Source: Cenococcum geophilum 1.58 (lineage: Eukaryota; Ascomycota; Dothideomycetes; Gloniales; Gloniaceae). Taken from it: a stretch of 64,000 nt of DNA. A program made the position numbers and the translations under genes. Below the pieces are notes generated by a model that saw nothing but the letters and a program-made list of their open reading frames with translations, was not told the origin of the DNA and did not search any database. The number at the start of each line of letters is the position of its first letter. Position 1 is the stretch's first letter. Shown here piece by piece: positions 34,990-47,814 of the stretch. The DNA is taken from positions 558,001 to 622,000 of the forward strand of contig KV748181.1 in assembly GCA_001692895.1 (NCBI GenBank). Reading direction: 5' to 3'.

Positions 34990-37900
34990 GTTAAAACTTA
35001 TAGTAAAAATGGCCTTTTGGCGGTAGCCTGTTAATATGCTAATATAACTTAAGACCCTCCTTTTAAGAAATCTGGTGAATATACTATATTATACTAGTCC
35101 TAGTTAATATAGTTATTAATATAAAATAGGTTAGGGTGACTATAACTAGCTAGAACTATATAAACACTTTATAGTATAGACTGTATAGAGTAAAATCTAC
35201 TACTAGCTAGGGAGCGTGGGTTTCTAGTAGTAGTTGGATACTAGTATTTAACCTTAGTTATACTATGGATGGGGTAAGGCCTGTTATTATTTTAGTACTA
35301 TATAAGGTTTACTATTACCCCAGTAAATTAAAGAGGGAGGCCGTTATCCCCTAAAGTAGAATAATTTAATATGGTAATAACAACCTGGAGTTATCCTATT
35401 ATTCTTTCATCTATAGGCCTAGTCTTCCCTCTCCTATTTCTATTGTCGGCCGTATATTTTTATACCTATATATAGTCGCGCTTCTAATTGCTTAACTTTC
35501 GCCAATTCAGTGCGTAGTATACGATTTCCTTAGCTACTTAGTTAAGGTTGTTTAGATCTGCGCCCGTCCGCTTTTAGTATTTTAAAGAGAGGTGTACTTA
35601 AATAAAGTATGGCTTAATCTAAGAAGGGTCTAGGTTACGGCGGTCTATATTAGCTTGTGTAGAATTTTGGCTAATAACCTTCCTTCTATATTTATAAAGA
35701 AATATAGCAAGCGCGTCCTTAAAATTAGATATCTTAAGACTGTTAGCTAATGTCCCTACTATCCGCTATTTTGTAAGACCGAGACCGTATTAGGATATAT
35801 AGGCGTACTGGTCTATTTTTAGACCTTAAGGAGTTAATCGCATATTAATATAATGCGTCGGTTTAGTTAATTGCAGTACTATATTACGTTCTGCAGTAGA
35901 TATAGTTTTAGAATTATAATGTAATAACCAACTCTTTATTGCTAGCATAGATACGCGCTAAGTGTTATAGAGGTAGATTTGTAACTTAAAATCACTCTGT
36001 TTATTTATTTAATGCTAATACGCCTTTACAGCGTACTTGTGGGCAGCCTCTCCGTTTAATGTATTATAACTATTGGCGGCGCTAAACTGGCGGATATAAT
36101 CTATAAAATGGGTTATAGCATGAAACTTTAGGAAGTTAAAATGCCCCTTATTTAAATCCCTTGTCTTAGGTTGGAAACCTTAAAACATGCCTTTTAGTTT
36201 GTTAATCTAATATAGCGCATACTCCATATACCGGAGTGTCTCTTTATTGTGAGTTTGGTACTATGCTATGGTAATAAAATCTAGTGTCGCCTAAGTAAAA
36301 TATATCGCATATGGTGCCTTACTAGTAAGAAGTGGAGCTAGGGTAGGAATTAGTTGCTTTAGGATTGACTTTTGCTTGTCGCCAGTCTACTATAATATTT
36401 AACTAAATGGAGTATTATAAAATACTTTTAAGCTAGGATATTAAGGTATTTCTATAAAACGCTAATTAATCTAACTCTCTGCTAAAATGTCTTGAACAGT
36501 TCTTTTGTAACGTTTTCGTTTCTTACTAGTAGGGATAACTTTACTTATTACCTTTTGTATCTATTTAATAAGATATATAACAATGCCTTTTAGCAGTTAA
36601 TGGAGAATATCTGCTATTATTGCGTTGTGTATATTAATTAGGCCGTGTTTCTATGTAAAGTATAGTACGGGGTGCACCCAATCTGGATCCGTTTAAGGTG
36701 TGTTATTTGCTTATTAGGCTGTAATCTGCTTTTTGGTTAACTTATATATCTTAAGCGGGTAACGTTCTAAAAGGTTTTTGCGTTTATTAGGTGGTACTTA
36801 GTATATTATGCAGTATTGCTGGCTTTTTACACTGGTAATAAGAACCTGCTCCTTATAGTCTGCTATTATTCCGTATATAACGGGGTAATATTAGCGGATT
36901 CTCCCATCTGTATATTTTATATTAATGCCTCTATACTAGAGACTTTTAAGCGCTATAAGACTTGTTAGACGGGGTTCCTACTTATTATATATTAAGCACT
37001 TACGTTTTAGTATCTCCTCTATAGCTTTATAATAATAAGCACTCTAAGTGTTATAGTTTATATTCTTTATATTAGGAATAAACCTAAGTAGTAGGTTAGT
37101 GGGTAAGTTCTATTTCCTGCGCGTTTTTTAATTAAGATTACTAATAGTAATATATACTGGCTATAAGGACTTGTTGCCGTAATATATTATTAGCTGCGTT
37201 TTGTCTGTGGCGAGTAGTACTAGTATGATGGTTGCGCCGTCTAGTAGCCGTGCCTGGGTTTCCTACTACTAATTAGCAGTATATAGTTTGTTATAGACCT
37301 TCTGATTATAAGTGTTGTATACTCTTATTAGGGCGTATATAAGGGCATCTCTGAAGGGTTTATAACTAATAAGAAACTTAATTACCTTTATAATATCTTG
37401 GTATACGCAGTAATATAAAGGCTGGTGGATGCCTTGTATACGTGTAATAGGTTTATAGCGAGTTTTTGTCTATTTTTTGTTAACTATACCTAGTAGTAGT
37501 TTGTGTAACTTCTCCTCCTAATTATCCGCTGATTTAAAACTAAGGCAGGATATTAGTTGGTTAAGCCGGGTGTTATTTAATAACTACTTAATATCGCCTT
37601 TTGTACTTTATATACTATGTAGCTATACTATAAAGGTATAGTCGAATTTACTAGTAAAGGGGTGGAATAAAAATGGCGGTTTGCGGCTTAAATTAGTAGG
37701 ATTACCTAGGATAGTGTTACTACTTATTACTTATCTACCTAATCCTTAATGCTTGTAATTGGGATACTAGCTTGTTTATTTATCCGCTCCTTAAAAGTTT
37801 TAATATATAGCAATAATGATATAGATAGTAGTCCGGTGCGATTGCTGTCTTTGCTATGTAGTATATTATTCCCATTATCTAAAATGTACTCCTCTTGGTA

Positions 37901-38060
37901 TCTAGACGCGCTAAAACCCTTAAACTCGCCACTTCCACTGGCTAAATATTGGTGTATCCCTGCATTAGGCTCCGCCTATGGGTTAAGGTAGGCATACGGA
38001 GGCGCGTCTACGTTGGTGTTATCGCGTGGAATCTAGGCTTAGGCTTCGGGTTGTAATTTA
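34990..38060 (-). pseudogene. Plavaka-type transposase, second copy, RIP-inactivated
   Basis: The minus strand shows the same ordered blocks as 23460-26363. An N-terminal GSGEFKGFSASRYQEEY block lies near 37940-37890. PFTSKFDYTF lies near 37650, ILHQLLKG near 36610 and the QTHNKETLRYMEYALYQ block near 36250-36200. KGHFNFLKFHA lies near 36150-36115, NGEAAHKYAVKAYQH near 36060-36015 and the C-terminal INQDQYN block near 35110-35090. The NGEAAHK block is better kept here than in copy 1. Many RIP-type stops remain. A plus-strand open frame at 37749-37991 is a shadow of its N-terminal region. This gene is the best candidate for the enzyme that once moved element C or a smaller element within it. 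Confidence 0.85.
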
Positions 38061-38274
38061 TAGCGGCGTAAATAGAGCAATAGGCCTTAGTTATTCTTAG
38101 GAATAAAGCTACACCATCTATATCTGCGGTTTATATTAATAAGATAGTATTTTAATAGAGAAAACTAGTCTTAGTAAAGTAGTTTTTTAGCTGGGCGTTT
38201 GGGCTATCTTATACACGGACATACCTTATATATACCTTTTTACCCTACTAAAATAAAAATATATTAACTTCTTA

Positions 38275-38393
38275 ACCCCTTTATATAATAATATAAATTA
38301 TATATAAACTATATTTATAGCTTTCTAATATAAAGTAATATATATTTTTAATTCTGGATTTACTATCCTTAATATATACTATAAAGGGTTAAT
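38275..38393. repeat. Short inverted-repeat element, about 119 bp
   Basis: TTAACCCCTTTATATAATA at the left and the inverted TATACTATAAAGGGTTAA at the right bracket an AT-rich core. It looks like a small MITE or foldback relic. A target duplication is not clear. Confidence 0.45.
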
Positions 38394-38423
38394 AGCTATT
38401 GTTATAGCTAAGATAACCTACTA

Positions 38424-38606
38424 TACTACCCTGGCGCATCTGGTGGAAAGCGCGTATTAATTACGCTAATTAAAATGCGTAGATTATACCTTAAAAATGG
38501 TAAAAATACGTTAAAATAGCTGTGCATATTACTTTAAAAGGTATAAACTCTGTTATTTAATTACTAAGATTAATACGCGCTTTTAACCGGATGCGCTAGG
38601 GTAGTA
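38424..38606. mobile_element. MITE, 183 bp, TA target duplication
   Basis: Long terminal inverted repeats: TACTACCCTGGCGCATCTGG at the left and the inverted CCGGATGCGCTAGGGTAGTA at the right. Further pairing of CGCGTATTAAT and GTATAA blocks continues toward the centre. TA flanks both ends (38422-38423 and 38607-38608). It is non-coding and probably Tc1/mariner-related. Confidence 0.85.
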
Positions 38607-38639
38607 TATAATCTATTAAAATCTACTAAATGGCGCCTT

Positions 38640-39000
38640 TTCTATTAAGCACTACCTAGTAGCCTCTAGTCTCCTCTTCTCGTTATATTTACTACTAGAT
38701 TCCACCAGCGCCTGCTAGTTTCCACTCCTTATCCCGTTTTTTATCCGATTCTATTAGCTTTCTACTAGTTTTTATCTCTTATCTTACTTCCTACTAGACC
38801 CTATAGGTGCTCTACCCGTCTTAACTTCTTATCTTACTCTCTGCCGGATTTTACTAACCCTCTATCCGTCTTAACCTCTTATATTATTCTCTGCTAGATT
38901 CTATTAGTACTCTACCAGTCTCTATTTCTTATTATATTTTCTACTATATTCTACTAGTCCTATACTAGCTTCTATTGCACCTAGCTTTATAGCACCCACT
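38640..39000. repeat. CTACTAGATTCTA-type degenerate repeat, copy 1
   Basis: Pyrimidine-rich units (ctactagattctattag, ctcttatcttac, ctctaccagtct) repeat with a loose 50-60-bp spacing. The same block stands at 47815-48200 in front of the second SNF2-like copy, marking the left end of a direct segmental duplication. Confidence 0.75.
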
Positions 39001-39539
39001 AGCTCCTATTAGCTTTTAACCAATTTCCGTCTTATTTTACCTTATTAATTTATTTATGCTAGGTGCCTAACACTTTACACTTACCTACGTATCCTAACAA
39101 TTTCTATTTATTCTATTAGTTTTTACTTAACCTTATATTTTCTATTAAATTCTACCCCATTATCTACTAATATCCACCTCGCTTTATAATATCCTATAAA
39201 ATTTACGAGTTTATATCCGCTTAAAGCTTTTATTTTTATTTTTTGTATAGGTTAGCCTTATATCTGCTATATTCTGCTAAATTCTAATAATAAAACGGTT
39301 TTCTACTTCGCTTGCTAAGCTCTATACCTTATCTAATATTCTCTTCTTTATACTTATCCCGTAATCTTAGTAAAAAAATAATTTAAATTAAGCTAAGTAG
39401 GTATATATATACAGAATCCCTAATATGTTATTCCTATAAGTATATGCTTAATAACTAACTTACTTATTCCTATTAGGTCTACCAACTTATCCCTTTAGGC
39501 CGTAGCTGTTTTTATAACTATTTCGCATTTATAACTACA

Positions 39540-42500
39540 GGCCTAGAACTACTAAGCTATATCCCTAAATTAGATCTAAAGAAGCAATAGGGCGCGGAAT
39601 AGAGGGATTATTAGGCCCCTAACAGAAGAGGTAAGAAGGAATAGCGTAAAAATTAGATCTAAGAGATACTGGATATAGAACGAGAACTGGAGAACTTTCT
39701 TGCCCTAAAAGTAGATATAGTGATATACTTTATATATTATTTTTTTAATAAATAATGGCCTACGAAAGCTTCCACGACTAAGAAGCGTTAGTATATATAA
39801 ATTCTTATGCCGGTTATTGCTAAATAGGAACCGGCTTTTAATATACCAACTTATTACCCTAACTCCTTTAACCTTCTCTATAACCTTATTAAACTTAATA
39901 TTAAGTAAGCTACTGCTAAAATTAAGACTAAGGATAGCGTTCCCTTAAACTAACGCCTAAGAAATTAAATCTGCTAACGCTGTCCCCCTAACCCTTACGC
40001 GAACTAGTTAACCTTTTAAACCCTTCTCTTAATACACCAATGCTTAATTTAGATAACACTAATTACGGCCCTACCTTACTAACTAGAGTTAAGCGCTTGC
40101 GTTAGACGCCGATTATTACGTAAGCCTATAGCACGGAGAGATGCGTTAGGCCACTACTCTATAGCTATAACCCTACTATAACCGAGTCCCTTTATCCCTA
40201 TTAGCCGACCAAAGTATAGCAAATATTGTGTAATTATAGCTATATATAAGAATAGGTAGGCAGTTAGCATATCTGCTAAGTTATTAATTCTAGCGCAATA
40301 GTGCTATAAAACCCGCAACTTTCGTATAGTTTAATACAATAAACTTTCTTATTCGTCTATACACTAACGGCATCATTAATTTTAAGCCGGAAACCTTAGC
40401 ACTTGGGAATGGTAGGTCTGCATTTAGCGGCAAGTATATAGCCCTAAATTTCCTAATTCTTAATAGCGGCGTACAATAAAAGGGAATACCCTATTATTTT
40501 TAAAGTTATACTAGCCCTATACCTTACGCAGGAAAAGCGCTTAGCGATTTTAAAACCTTTAGCTAATAGTACCGATTACTTTACTAGCAATAACGACGAT
40601 GCCAGTAATATAGTGCGGTATAGTTAGGCGGGCAAACTTAGTGCTAAGCCGTTTATTGATGAAGAAATAGCAGCTATAAGGCTTAATAGAAATACTGCTT
40701 TATTAGAAGCTTTTATAGAGCACTTGGTATATAAGGGCACTACTGTCCCTTTACCTAGAGATAGAGCCCGCGATACTAAGCTTAATACCGTTCCGGAGAA
40801 AGACAATAAGGAAGAGAAGGATAATAACGCCGCTAAATTAAAGGATAATACCTTTAACACGCCTACTGCTTTAGAAGAATATATAAACCTTACTGCTATA
40901 TAGAAGAAGGTAAAGATGGGTTATACTTTTAGGTCGTTACCTAGTTGCTAGTCACACTATTTAAAATAGCAAATGCGAAAAATACTAAAATAGAAAATTT
41001 AATAAAAGAAAATTGGTTATTAATGCGCACTAATTAAATCTAGATAAAAATCATATTCTAGACTTATCTTTGCTTATCTAGTTTAAGTGCGCATTTTATC
41101 TCTACGTGGTCTTGCCCGTTACTTATACTTTATGTAGTATTAGGATTTTTATAATAGGGTTATTGGCGATAAATAAGGCTTTAGCGAAATCTATTCTAGA
41201 CCTCTTTTTATTATCTTTAATCACCTACTAGCGTAGAATGACTGCGACATTAATAACAACAGAAAGGGTGATGCGCTATAGTATAGGCATCGCGTAGATA
41301 GGGATCCCAGCCCTTGTCTATCTGCAGAGCATTAGCCCATCTAATGCTGGTATAAAGTAGGCAGTAATACCGCGAAGCTGCCGTTCCATCTAGGCCCTAG
41401 TCTTATCTTTACTCCTACGCCGCTGCTGCTAAATTAGATAGAAGAGTTTAGCAGTCTCTTTAACGGTAATCCAATAGGGCCTTATCTAGTAAGAATTTTA
41501 CTAATAGGATATACCTCTATAAAGGCCTAGTTACGGAAATAATATAACTAAGCTAAGAACTATAAAAACTGCTACTATAAAGGCGATAAGGATATCTACT
41601 TAGGGCACTCTAATTAAACGCAATATATTATTCTAACTATATGCAGATCCGTTAAAGGCCAGGTTGTTAATATGGTTAAGCATTTCCATAAGGTTAGAGA
41701 AAGTTTAAACGGCCTAGAAGTTAGAAAGTTAAAATTAAGATATTAATTATACTAGACCCAACCATTATTAGGTAATAGTGGTTATTAATAAACTTTAATT
41801 AACTAAGAACGGAAAGTCTTATTTTATTAAGACTACTCTTTATAGGCTTTACGGACAACTGATAGTATAGGCTATATCCAGAACTCCGTTTGAAAAAGGT
41901 CTAACCGACTTAGCTCTGTATATTATATTTCTGTAATAGATATAAGAGAAAAAGAATAACCCTCCTAAATAAATTTAAGCTACTTATGACCTTTGCTTAG
42001 ACTTGAATAGTGAATCCGTCTAGTCTGCGTTTAATACTATTTAGAAACACCAGATAGTAAAGACAAAGGAGTTTGGTTTAAAAGATATATAACTAGAAAA
42101 GGTCTAGGCTTCTGTTAATAAATTTAGTTAGATCCTTAAGGCTATTATAATTCCACAGACTGCGGATCCCCTTTAGCTAGATAGGATGCTATTTATTAAG
42201 CTGCTACTACTCTACTATAATAGTAGTGTGAACTGCATCCTATCTAACCCGGTTCTATAAGCTAAGATTGTCAATAATATCGCAGCCTTTATTAAAAATC
42301 TCTGGTTAGTGCTATGATTAGAACGTAAAAGGCGGAAACGAAGATAGGGATAAAGCCACCTAGGCTAGGTTTGTCCAATTGGGTAGGCTCTAGGTTGCTT
42401 TAAAGCGCTACAATATTAGTTTCCTAGCTCTAGCCAAAATTAAGCTAACTTTTAAATTTTAATGGAGGCTGGAACCTTAATAACTTAACTAAGAAGGGCT

Positions 42501-43290
42501 GGCTTTATAGCAACTGCTGTGGCTTACTAGTTCGGAGAAGTATTAATATATTATAAAACACTAGCGTAAAGCTCCATTATATTAACGGATTTATGGAAGA
42601 GATCCGCAAACTTGACTAGGAAATTAGGGTAAATCTTATAGATAAGGACTCCAAAATGCGCAATATAGAAAAAATTAATATTATATCTGTCTTCCTATAT
42701 GCATATTAATCGTATATAAATGACTACAAAAGGCCTATCTGGATTTTAGTGTTATATTATATAGGTCTCACCTAAGGCCAAAGCCACGGCAGATAATTAT
42801 TCACAGCTACTAAGAGATATTATCCTATAATAGAAAGGGCAAACCTATTTATGTTATTCCGTCCTATATAGACATCATTATTAGGACGATAGGATTACTT
42901 AAGACTGGCTATACTTTATATTAAGATAAACAAGTTATACTTTTTAAGACTTAGCCCTTACTAATATATAAACTCTAAGCTATAAAGCTAACTATTATCT
43001 AGGACAATACCGTAAAGTATTCGCATAGCGCCTTGTTAATAAGGGCATATTATTAAAGGCTATGCTTAGCAATAAGGCTAAGTTAAGAGAATTAATTGCC
43101 AATGTTATACAGCCTTAAAATGCTGATGATAAAGAGAATACGGCTATTTTTGTTAATAGGATTAAGGAAAAGGAGTACTTGGTTAGGAGGGCTTAGGCTG
43201 CGGATATAAGGAAGGAAAAAGCTACTAAACGTTATAAGAAGATAAGATTATTTAAACGCTGGTGTAGCTACTATTAGCGATATAATAGTA
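39540..43290 (+). pseudogene. SNF2-like ATPase gene, copy 1, heavily decayed
   Basis: The block aligns along its length with copy 2 at 48610-52460, offset by about 9.1 kb. The Walker A region (near 41160-41195) has lost its residues. The SGTPF region equivalent is visible near 41880-41895 as SRTPF. Stops and frame changes are dense. A minus-strand open frame at 40624-40860 is a shadow. The family assignment rests mainly on copy 2. As in copy 2, the gene is followed by an array of 81-bp repeats. RIP has progressed further here than in copy 2. Confidence 0.65.
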
Positions 43291-43484
43291 AAAGTCTTAT
43301 TTAGGTTTAGATAGTTAAGCTAGGCCTAAGTCCTATCTATATATATAAAGGTAGAGGACGAATAAAAAAGTAGCGTCTATTTTATTATTAACAAATTACT
43401 CCTAATATTAGGACTACTGCTTAGCGGAACTATTATTACAGTTTAGTTTAAGCGGTTAAGTTCTATATTTAGATGCGGATTTTA

Positions 43485-45230
43485 TTAAAAAACTTCCTAC
43501 TTATATCTACTATGCTATAGAAGTTGCCATATTCTATATTCTTAGAGGTAGGATAGTAATGCCTAATCTACTAGTATCTACTAGCATCTACTATACCGCA
43601 AATCCACTATATTCCATATCTATAGAGGTAGGAGGATAATCTACTTTCTATTACTTTTTACCAGCATTTACTAAACCGCAAAATCTACTATGTTCTATGT
43701 CCCTAGAGGTAGGAGGATAATCCACTTTCTATTACTCTCTACTAGTATCTACTAGACTGTAGAATTCACTATATTCTATATTCCTAGATATAGGAGGATA
43801 ATTTACTTTCTATTGCTTTCTATTAGCATCCACTATACCGCAGGATCTACTATGTTCCATATCTATAGAGGTAAAAAAATAATCTACTTTTTATTACTCT
43901 TTACTAGCATCCACCGTACTATAGAATCTACTATATTCTATATCTTCGGACGCGAGGGGATAGTGCGCTTTCTATTGCTTTCTACTACCCTCTACCGCAC
44001 TACAGAATCCACTACACTCTACCTCTTTAGACGTAATATAGGAATGCCCTTTCTACTATCCTTTACTTCTATCTACCGCACTATAGAATCTACTAGATTC
44101 TACTTTTTCAGATATAATATAGGGATACTCTTTCTACTACCCTCTATTGCTTTCCACCGCACTATAGAATCCACTAGATTCTACCTCTTTAGATATAACA
44201 TAGGGATGCCCTTTTTACTATTCTCTACTCCCTTCTACCGCACTATAGAATCCACTATACTCTACCTCTTTAGATATAATATAGAGATGCCCTTTCCACC
44301 ATTCTTTACTCCCTTTTACTGCACTGCAGAATCCACTAGATTCCACTTCTTTAGATATGACATAAGGATACTCTTTCTACCGTCCTCCACTCCTATCTAC
44401 TGCAGTATAGAATTTACTAGATTCTACTTCTTTAGATATAATATAGGGATACTCTTTCTACTATTCTCCGCCGCCCTCTACTACAGCGCAGAATCTACTA
44501 AATTCTACTTCTTTAGATATGATATAAGGATACTCTTTCTACTACCCTCTACTATCCTCTACCGCAGCGCAAAATTTACTGGATTTTACCTCTTTAAACG
44601 TGATACGGGGATGCCCTTTCTACTGTTCTCCACCGTCCTCTACTATAGCGCAGAATCTACTACATTTATTGGAAAATAAGCCCGCAATGATATTACGTAA
44701 TAAGACTTATGGGATAAAGCTTTTAGCAAGAATCTGATTAATTAGACAACTTTGACTGGCGGTCGAAGTTCCTTAAAATCTCTTTAACCACCTATATAGA
44801 AAATAAGCAATATATAGAGTTTTAGCCCTATAACCTTAATTTAATAATATTTTACTCTTCAGATATAATACGGGGATACTCTTTCTACCACCCTCTACTG
44901 TCCTCCACTAATACTGTAGAATCTACTATACCCTAACTCTTTAGATGTGATATTGGGATGCCCTTCCTATTACCCTTAGCTGCCCTTAGCTGCCCTCTAC
45001 CGCACTATAGAATCTACTATGTTCCGCTTCTTTAGACGCGATATAAGGATGCCCTTTCTACTACCTTTTACTTGTATTTACCGGACTGTAGAATCTACTA
45101 TACCCTACTCTTTAGATGCAATACTAGTATACCGCTTCCACTGCTGTTTACTAGTATTTATCTAGACTATAATACCTTTTATATTCTACTTCCTTAAACT
45201 TAGCAAGGGTATGCCCTTTTCGCTGCCATT
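43485..45230. repeat. 81-bp tandem array 1
   Basis: About 20 units of 81 bp, such as GAATCTACTATATTCTATAT followed by CTTTCTACTACCCTCTACT. They run to about 44670, then again from about 44850 to 45230 after a short interruption. Because 81 is a multiple of three, one frame stays open for 288 codons (43813-44679) with a 27-residue hydrophobic repeat. Unit differences are mostly transitions. The array reads as satellite-like sequence and not as a gene. Confidence 0.9.
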
Positions 45231-45234
45231 TTCT

Positions 45235-46860
45235 ATATTATAATAGATGTTATAGTAGATATGGAGCTTTAATAGAGCTCTGTTTAGAGCTTTAATAGAG
45301 CTTTGTTTAGAGCTTTAGTAGAGCTTTATACGGAGTCTTGGCAGAGCTTTATATAGAGCTTTAGTAGAGCTCTATACGGAGTCTTAGTAGAGCTCCGTGT
45401 AGAGCTTTAAGCCTCTAGTAGAGCTTTATATAGAGCTTTTAGTAGAGCTTCTAGTAGAGCTTCTGGCAAAGCTTTTAGTAGGGCCTTTAGTAGAGCCTCC
45501 GACTTAGTTTTAGCCTATACTGCATTTAACTAAAAGTCTACTAATCTATAATAATTCTAGCTTAAAGTAGACTCTATAATTAATTTCCCTAGCTACTAAA
45601 GCTTTACTAAAGCTTTACTAGAGGCTCTGTATGGGGCTCTGTACGGAACTCTACTAGAAGCTTTGCTAGAAGCTCTGCACAAAACTCTGTACGAAGCTCT
45701 GTTAGAGGCTCTCTACAAAGTTCCCTTAAAGCTCTGCAGAAAGCTCTGCTAAGACTCCGTATAAAGCCCTACTAAAGCTCTGCACGGAGCTCTGCACCTA
45801 CTATAATGTCTACTATAAAGCTCTATGCGAAGTCCTGGTAGAGCTTTTGGTAAAGCTTCTGGCGGAGCCTTTAGTAGAGCTCTGTGTAGAGCTAGAGAAA
45901 TTAATTATAGAGTCTAGCTTTAAGCTAGAATTATTATAGATTAGTAGGCCCCCGGTTAAATGTATTACGGACTAAATTGAGTTAGAGGCTCTGCCAAAGG
46001 CTCTGCTAGAAGCTTTGTACGAAGCTCTATACGAAGCTCTGCTAGAGGCTCTCTACGAAGCTTCCTAAAACTCTACACGGAGCTCTACTAAGACTCCGCG
46101 TAGAGCTCTATCCCTTGCATCTGTAAGTGTTTTGTGCGCGAACACTAGAATTAAAACAACGCGTACAGTGTCTATATTATAATTAACTATGCCTTTTAAA
46201 CGTACTTCTGACGATATAGACTTTGTTGAGCCGACTCTATAATATTTAACTAAATTGTATCGTAAAAGAACCCACTCCCTAAAGCCCTGGCCGGTACCTA
46301 ATTTTAATCCTTTCCACATTAATGATTTTGATTTAATTGATTCTATTGGTCGATTCTTATTGATAATAGATGGACGCAAGTCGGCGTTATAAGGGATGTA
46401 GGAGTTTTGGCAGAGCTCCCCGTAGAGCTTTAAGGGAGCTTATAGAGAGCCTCTATATAGAGCTTTGTGTAGAGCTTTAAGGGAGCTTTATAGAGAGCCT
46501 CTAGCATAGCTTTGTGTAGAGCTTATGGTAGAGCTTCTAGCAGAGCTCCGTGTAGAGCCTTTAGTAGAGCTTTATGCAGAGCTCCGCGTAGAGCCCTATA
46601 TAGAGACCCTAGTAAGCTTTAGGTAAAGCTTTAGTAGCTAGAGAAATTAATTATAGAGTCTGGCTTTAAGCTAGAATTATTATAGATTAGTAGACTCTTA
46701 GTTAAATATAGCACGCGCTAAAACCGAGTCAGAGGCTCTCTACTGGACGAAGTTCTGCCCCGTATAGAGCTCTACTAAAGCTCTAAACGGAGGAACTCTA
46801 TTAAAGCTCTAGACGGAGTTCCTGCCGGAGCTCTATAGCTTTATGCACGACTAGCTTTAC
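45235..46860. repeat. Foldback-like modules of GAGCTTTAGTA arrays around a conserved core
   Basis: Arrays of 10-12-bp TAGTAGAGCTTT units face arrays of the inverted AAAGCTCTACTA type across a core of about 95 bp. The core (AGAAATTAATTATAGAGTCT and on to TTATTATAGATTAGTAG) occurs at about 45503-45595 in minus orientation and at about 45889-45985 and 46636-46735 in plus orientation. That gives three modules of array, core and inverted array, as in foldback-type elements. A small non-repetitive segment (46110-46395) lies between modules. Confidence 0.75.
46189..46392 (+). pseudogene. Short host-like coding fragment, unknown
   Basis: A plus-strand frame starts at ATG 46189 (MPFKRTSDDIDFVEPTL) and runs to TAA at 46390-46392. 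It has one in-frame TAA (46240-46242) at a position RIP could have made from CAA. Surrounding sequence keeps CpA and TpG. The C-terminal part (HINDFDLIDSIGRF) faintly recalls the start of a protein kinase domain, but no further kinase motif follows, so I do not assign it. A 104-codon open frame on the opposite strand (46379-46065) overlaps it. The plus-strand reading seems better, but both are uncertain. Confidence 0.35.
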
Positions 46861-47008
46861 TTTCTAAAGGTATATATATTTATTACTCTATCCTTTAATT
46901 TTACAGGTAATTATTTTGCTAATTTTTAATATTATTTGTCCCCTAATAAGCTATATAGGGCATATTAATAGTTATTATATCCAATATATTGTGTAAGAGT
47001 CCATTAAA

Positions 47009-47450
47009 ATGCACCAAGCTTAAGAATCTGTGTAGGAATTAGAGGCTATAAAGAGCATATAAAAGTCAATGGTGGATTCTTAGACGCTTGAGCGCGATTA
47101 GCTGAAGGTGGAGCTAGATCGTATAAAGACAGCCTAATTAGCCCTAGAAATCCGTCTTATAAAGGAGCTTAATAAGTTAAAGGCAGAAATTAAACGGATT
47201 AAGAAAGTGATACTAAGTTTAAGGACTTAAAAGAGTTTAAGGTAGCTAAACTAGACGCTATAAACTAAAGACTTGATGGTACCTAGAAAACCTTTATTTG
47301 TCTAAATAACAAATATAGACAGCTCTTTAAAGTCGCAAGCAACGTCGGCAACTCCGTTAGTCTAATGGCCAACGATTGTTATAGAGAGGTTAGCCGAGCG
47401 ATTAAAAAGCTGGAGAGTGAGCTATAGAATGGTGGTCTAATGGAAATCTG
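47009..47450 (+). pseudogene. Coiled-coil protein relic, second locus
   Basis: From ATG 47009 the plus strand reads as a lysine/glutamate/leucine-rich coiled coil with heptad spacing. Groups include ERDQLKVELDRIK and LNKLKAEIKRIKK. A few RIP-type stops and a frame change occur near 47200. The part from about 47200 (TKFKDLKEFKVAKLDA) matches the family seen at 22179-22440, here as a single unit without the 73-bp array. It then reads on through a VASNVGNSVSLMAND block to about 47450. This is probably a structural or oligomerising protein; the role is unknown. It occurs beside SNF2-like and Plavaka genes at both loci. Confidence 0.55.
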
Positions 47451-47454
47451 ATAG

Positions 47455-47814
47455 GGGGTTAATAAGGAACTTTTAAGGCCATTATGACGGTAAATGTATA
47501 AAATTAAGATAGGATGAGGCTTTTGCTCTATGCATTTGCTATCTTGGTTATTTAAAGGACCTTTAATAGGGGTGTATAACGTGGGAATTCGATAGAAGTT
47601 GCGTATGAGGTGCGATGAGCTATTAGTATACGTGTAGTGTCCGCTTTTGATATATCTTAAGGTTTAGGGGGGAGCATTGGTATGGCGGCCTAGTGATATA
47701 TTGGCAAGAAGTTATTATATAGGAGCGGATGCAGTAAAGTGGTGTCACTAGATTTAGTTCTATTAAAGTCCACTAACGCCCTCTTTTAGTATATCCTACT
47801 GCTTATCTTATTTT
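47455..47814. other. Low-RIP non-coding stretch
   Basis: TpG and CpA are common here (for example TATGAGGTGCGATGAGC), unlike the flanks. I see no gene. It could be a 3' region of the coiled-coil gene or unique DNA. Confidence 0.4.

Noticed and set aside
37749-37991. Plus-strand 80-codon open frame as a membrane protein
   Set aside because: It is antisense to the N-terminal region of the minus-strand Plavaka transposase.
40624-40860. Minus-strand 78-codon open frame
   Set aside because: Antisense to SNF2-like copy 1, whose plus-strand reading is supported by alignment with copy 2.
43813-44679. 288-codon open frame as a membrane protein gene
   Set aside because: It coincides with an 81-bp tandem array; the 27-residue period and the array's period being a multiple of three explain the open frame.
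46189-46392. Protein kinase fragment
   Set aside because: Only a faint likeness to the start of a kinase domain; no catalytic motif follows.
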